NCBI GenBank assembly: GCA_002746795.1
Contig: PDQY01000043.1
Span: 1 to 32,846 of the forward strand
From: Chloroflexota bacterium
Lineage (GTDB): Bacteria > Chloroflexota > Anaerolineae > Promineifilales > Promineifilaceae
Length of the DNA stretch: 32,846 bases
Direction of reading: 5' to 3'
Below, one piece after another: positions 30,787-32,846 of the stretch. Under the pieces are notes generated by a model. It saw only the letters and a list, made by a program, of their open reading frames with translations. It was not told the origin of the DNA and did not search any database. Both the position numbers and the translations under genes were made by a program. The stretch's first letter is position 1. Each line of letters begins with the position of its first letter.

Positions 30787-32583
30787 ATGCCACAAACCAT
30801 TCAATTGAACGAAGCACAACAAGCCATGCTTGATGGCAAACAGGGCACTGCCAAGCAAATGGGAATGCGCCTAGTTTTAGACATGGCTGCGGCCGCCGGT
30901 GCCACGAAGCTGATACCCATCCAAAGCGCACACCTTTCTGGTGTTTCTCCGCTAACTGGCGGATTGGGACTGCGCCAGTTTTTAGCTAAATTATCGAGCG
31001 ATACCCAAGCGAAAACGGCCGTTCCCACCACCCTTAATGCTGCTGGCTGTGACGAGGCTCAATTCGACGACATGAAAATTGTGGCACCCAATTTCCTGGA
31101 ACACAACCATGAAATCGTCCGTTTATACACGAAACTTGGGGTGCGCCCCACCCAATCTTGCACCCCATACGAGTGGGATGGCGTTGTCACCGAAGGCGTG
31201 GCCGCTTGGGCAGAATCCAACGCCATCTGTTTTGGCAACTCCTACTGCGGCCTGACGACCAACCGTGAATCCGGCCTGTCGGCGCTGGCGTGTGCCCTGA
31301 CTGGCTACACGCCCCAATATGGGCTTCTCGTCGAAGGGGCTTGCCAAGCCAACCTCATTGTCAAGGTCAGCGCAGAGATGGCTGACCCTACCGATTTCTC
31401 GATTTTAGGTGACTGGATAGGGATGCAGCGCAAACCCTCTTGGAAAACGCCGCTTGGTCCCATCCCCATCATCACAGGATTGCCCACCGACTTAGACCAT
31501 GAGCAACGCAAGGCGTTAACAGCGGCAGCCGCCAACTACGGTTGTCCGCTGCTCTACATCGACGGCGAAGGGGATATTCCAGCAGGCGACATCCAAGACG
31601 AACTGGCTTTCACGCCCGCCGAACTGCAAAAACGGTACGACGAGTTGAAGCCAGAAGTTCCCGTTTCGCTCATCACCATTGGCTGTCCACAAGCCTCTGT
31701 GGGCGAGCTGCGAGCAACGGCCGTTCTCCTCAAAGGTAAAACCATGCCTGCCGACGCACCACCCCTGTGGGTATTCACCTCCTCCCACAACAAGGCCATC
31801 GCCGAAAAGACAGGTATCGCCGACATCATCCGGGACAGCGGTGCCCTGCTGCTCGAAAACAGTTGCCCGGAAGTAGTGCCGTATGACCAAAGCTGGGTTC
31901 ACCACATCCTCACCAACTCAATGAAAGCGGAACATTACATCAAGTCTGGCTTGAATGGCATTCCCACGTCAGTAATGAAGTTAGCGGATTGTGTGCGGGT
32001 GGCGGAAGGGGCATTGAAGATTGAGGATTTACGGTTGGCAATTGACGATGAGGCGCCAACCAATCACAGCGAGGCGAAGAAGACAAGAAAGCCGATCAAG
32101 AATACGGAAACCCGGCAAACTGGTGCATTTGCAGCGACAGGGCAAGGGCTGCCATCCCAAAAAGATTTTATGGTGCAGGGGCAGGCGTTTGTGACAGATA
32201 CGCCGATTACGCTGTTGGGCTTTGTCAACCGGGAGACGGGGGTGATTGAAGAGGCAGGTCATCCGATGAATGGGCAGAGTATGGCGGGCAAGATTGCCAT
32301 TTTCCCCAAAGGCAGCGGCTCGACAGTGGCGCCATACGTGCTGCTGGAGTTGTTCTATCGGGGTCAGGCGCCTCTGGCGATTGTCAATACGGATATTGAC
32401 CAGCAAAGCGCACCTGCCTGTTCGCTAGAAGGCATCCCGTATGCGTATCATTTTGATGGCGATGTGATTGGGGGCATTAACAACGGGGATTATGTCGAGT
32501 TGATGCGTGTTGGGGAGCAGGTGAAGATTCGGGTGTTGGAACGAGTCACAGAGGGAGTGGTCAATATCAATGGGAGCCGTTAG
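30787..32583 (+). CDS. Aconitase X, fused large and small subunits
   Basis: This 598-residue dehydratase of the AcnX superfamily joins the catalytic DUF521-type large domain (about 1-405: NAAGCDEAQFDD, CTPYEWDG, AESNAICFGNS, TNRESGLSALACALTGYTP) to a DUF126-type swivel domain (about 462-598: GQAFVTDTPITLLGFVN, HPMNGQSMAGKI, FPKGSGSTVAPYVL) through a charged linker (about 410-460). Family members bind an iron-sulfur cluster or metal and act as cis-3-hydroxyproline dehydratase or, in archaea, phosphomevalonate dehydratase (there usually two separate subunits). No proline-pathway genes are nearby, whereas a UbiD decarboxylase is, so a mevalonate-type role deserves testing. AGAGGA precedes the start. 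Two exact AACGGCCGTT copies are inside. An IS end lies 15 bp past the stop. Confidence 0.88.
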   Translation: MPQTIQLNEAQQAMLDGKQGTAKQMGMRLVLDMAAAAGATKLIPIQSAHLSGVSPLTGGLGLRQFLAKLSSDTQAKTAVPTTLNAAGCDEAQFDDMKIVAPNFLEHNHEIVRLYTKLGVRPTQSCTPYEWDGVVTEGVAAWAESNAICFGNSYCGLTTNRESGLSALACALTGYTPQYGLLVEGACQANLIVKVSAEMADPTDFSILGDWIGMQRKPSWKTPLGPIPIITGLPTDLDHEQRKALTAAAANYGCPLLYIDGEGDIPAGDIQDELAFTPAELQKRYDELKPEVPVSLITIGCPQASVGELRATAVLLKGKTMPADAPPLWVFTSSHNKAIAEKTGIADIIRDSGALLLENSCPEVVPYDQSWVHHILTNSMKAEHYIKSGLNGIPTSVMKLADCVRVAEGALKIEDLRLAIDDEAPTNHSEAKKTRKPIKNTETRQTGAFAATGQGLPSQKDFMVQGQAFVTDTPITLLGFVNRETGVIEEAGHPMNGQSMAGKIAIFPKGSGSTVAPYVLLELFYRGQAPLAIVNTDIDQQSAPACSLEGIPYAYHFDGDVIGGINNGDYVELMRVGEQVKIRVLERVTEGVVNINGSR

Positions 32584-32597
32584 CAGTGATCCATTCC

Positions 32598-32846
32598 CAG
32601 GGTTTTTCAGTAGTCGGGCGTCAAGAGAGTTGAGCCACGATTTTAGCATCAAATAAACGCCGTGCTGCAGCCAGATTGGAATACCCTAGTTTTTGCGTTA
32701 GTCCAACCACAAAATTGTTAACGGCTGACATTGTTTTGGCCAACGCGGGTTGTGAAATGCGGGTTGCATCTTCCCGCAACGTAACATCACGACGATAATG
32801 TAAGCCATTTTCGATGCCCCAATACTGTCGCGTCCATTGCAGCATT
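32598..32846 (-). mobile_element. ISAs1-like insertion sequence, one end (truncated by window)
   Basis: A transposase 3' end is present on the minus strand, and CAGGGTTTTTCAGTAGTCGGGCG (32598-32620 region) looks like the terminal inverted repeat of the ISAs1 family, whose ends typically begin CAGGG (recalled). The element inserted just after acnX. The other end and target duplication are outside the window. Confidence 0.6.
32621..32846 (-). CDS. ISAs1-family transposase, C-terminal part
   Basis: At least 74 residues are visible, open to the window edge. YWGIENGLHYRRDVTLREDATRI matches the conserved C-terminal block of ISAs1-type DDE transposases (family pattern HWGIEN.LHW..DV.F.ED), which includes the catalytic Glu. 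NNFVVGLTQKLGYSNLAAARRLF and the C-terminus IVAQLS follow. The frame is intact as far as seen. Confidence 0.82.
   Translation of the reverse strand, partial: MLQWTRQYWGIENGLHYRRDVTLREDATRISQPALAKTMSAVNNFVVGLTQKLGYSNLAAARRLFDAKIVAQLS

Larger units (their letters stand above)
482..31725. repeat. Highly iterated palindrome AACGGCCGTT, 21 exact copies
   Basis: Exact copies start at 482, 2693, 3021, 5601, 6035, 9566, 11734, 11854, 12296, 13048, 18369, 19772, 20117, 24009, 24495, 24845, 25056, 25251, 25368, 31014 and 31716. Seven more sites keep the ACGGCCGT core (13890, 15664, 20141, 22332, 24470, 26845, 30165). About 0.03 exact copies are expected by chance in this length. Nineteen exact copies are in intact genes, twelve read as Thr-Ala-Val and seven as Asn-Gly-Arg. 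The other two are in the ilv leader region and the pseudogene. The entry spans first to last copy. Confidence 0.95.

Noticed and set aside
9733..32619. Shared word AGTAGTCGGG at 9733 and at the IS end (32610) as a sign of an IS remnant near leuA
   Set aside because: Ten shared bases are expected by chance several times in a window this long, and no transposase remnant is near 9733.

Overview
The window looks like a stretch of bacterial chromosome of roughly even base composition, dense in genes and in intergenic repeats. My best guess is an environmental Chloroflexota (Anaerolineae/Caldilineae-like) genome. The hints are citramalate synthase beside leucine genes, a PucR/response-regulator cluster, a lipoprotein with SH3 and propeller domains, paired phosphofructokinases, and many intergenic hairpin repeats. 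The lineage is an inference; no rRNA or other marker gene is present. I saw no tRNA, rRNA or CRISPR array.

Layout. (1) 1-884: 3' part of a 2-oxoacid dehydrogenase E2 gene with a strong terminator. (2) 1010-5874: a signalling cluster of an OmpR-type response regulator, a receiver-GAF-PAS histidine kinase and an overlapping PucR-type regulator. (3) 5875-19889: a branched-chain amino-acid block in the order leader peptide/attenuator, ilvB, ilvN, ilvC, leuA, [PNPOx-like protein, broken methyltransferase, intact methyltransferase], leuC, leuD, cimA, [J-domain protein], leuB. With cimA and leuA both present, pyruvate can be carried to isoleucine (citramalate route) and leucine using shared LeuCD and LeuB. 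ilvD, a transaminase and threonine deaminase are not in the window. (4) 19977-23555, minus strand: a PPi-type phosphofructokinase and a 742-residue tandem phosphofructokinase resembling the eukaryotic enzyme. (5) 23862-25604, minus strand: a lipoprotein with SH3b and beta-propeller domains. (6) 25852-32583, plus strand: UbiD-family decarboxylase, CPA1 Na+/H+ antiporter, universal-stress-like protein, MscS channel and a fused aconitase-X. UbiD plus AcnX is the enzyme pair of the archaeal modified mevalonate pathway. (7) 32598-end: one end of an ISAs1-like insertion sequence.

The most interesting features are not ordinary genes. The ilvB leader holds a 28-codon ORF in which half the codons are Leu, Ile or Val, followed by a textbook terminator. 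The 10-bp palindrome AACGGCCGTT occurs 21 times exactly, where about 0.03 would be expected by chance. A structured intergenic repeat of about 90 bp (family A, two hairpins) occurs five times, with compensatory base changes in one copy and an inverted second hairpin in another. A shorter hairpin repeat (family B) occurs three times, twice around leuD. A 16-unit heptamer array begins inside the stop region of the J-domain gene, upstream of leuB.
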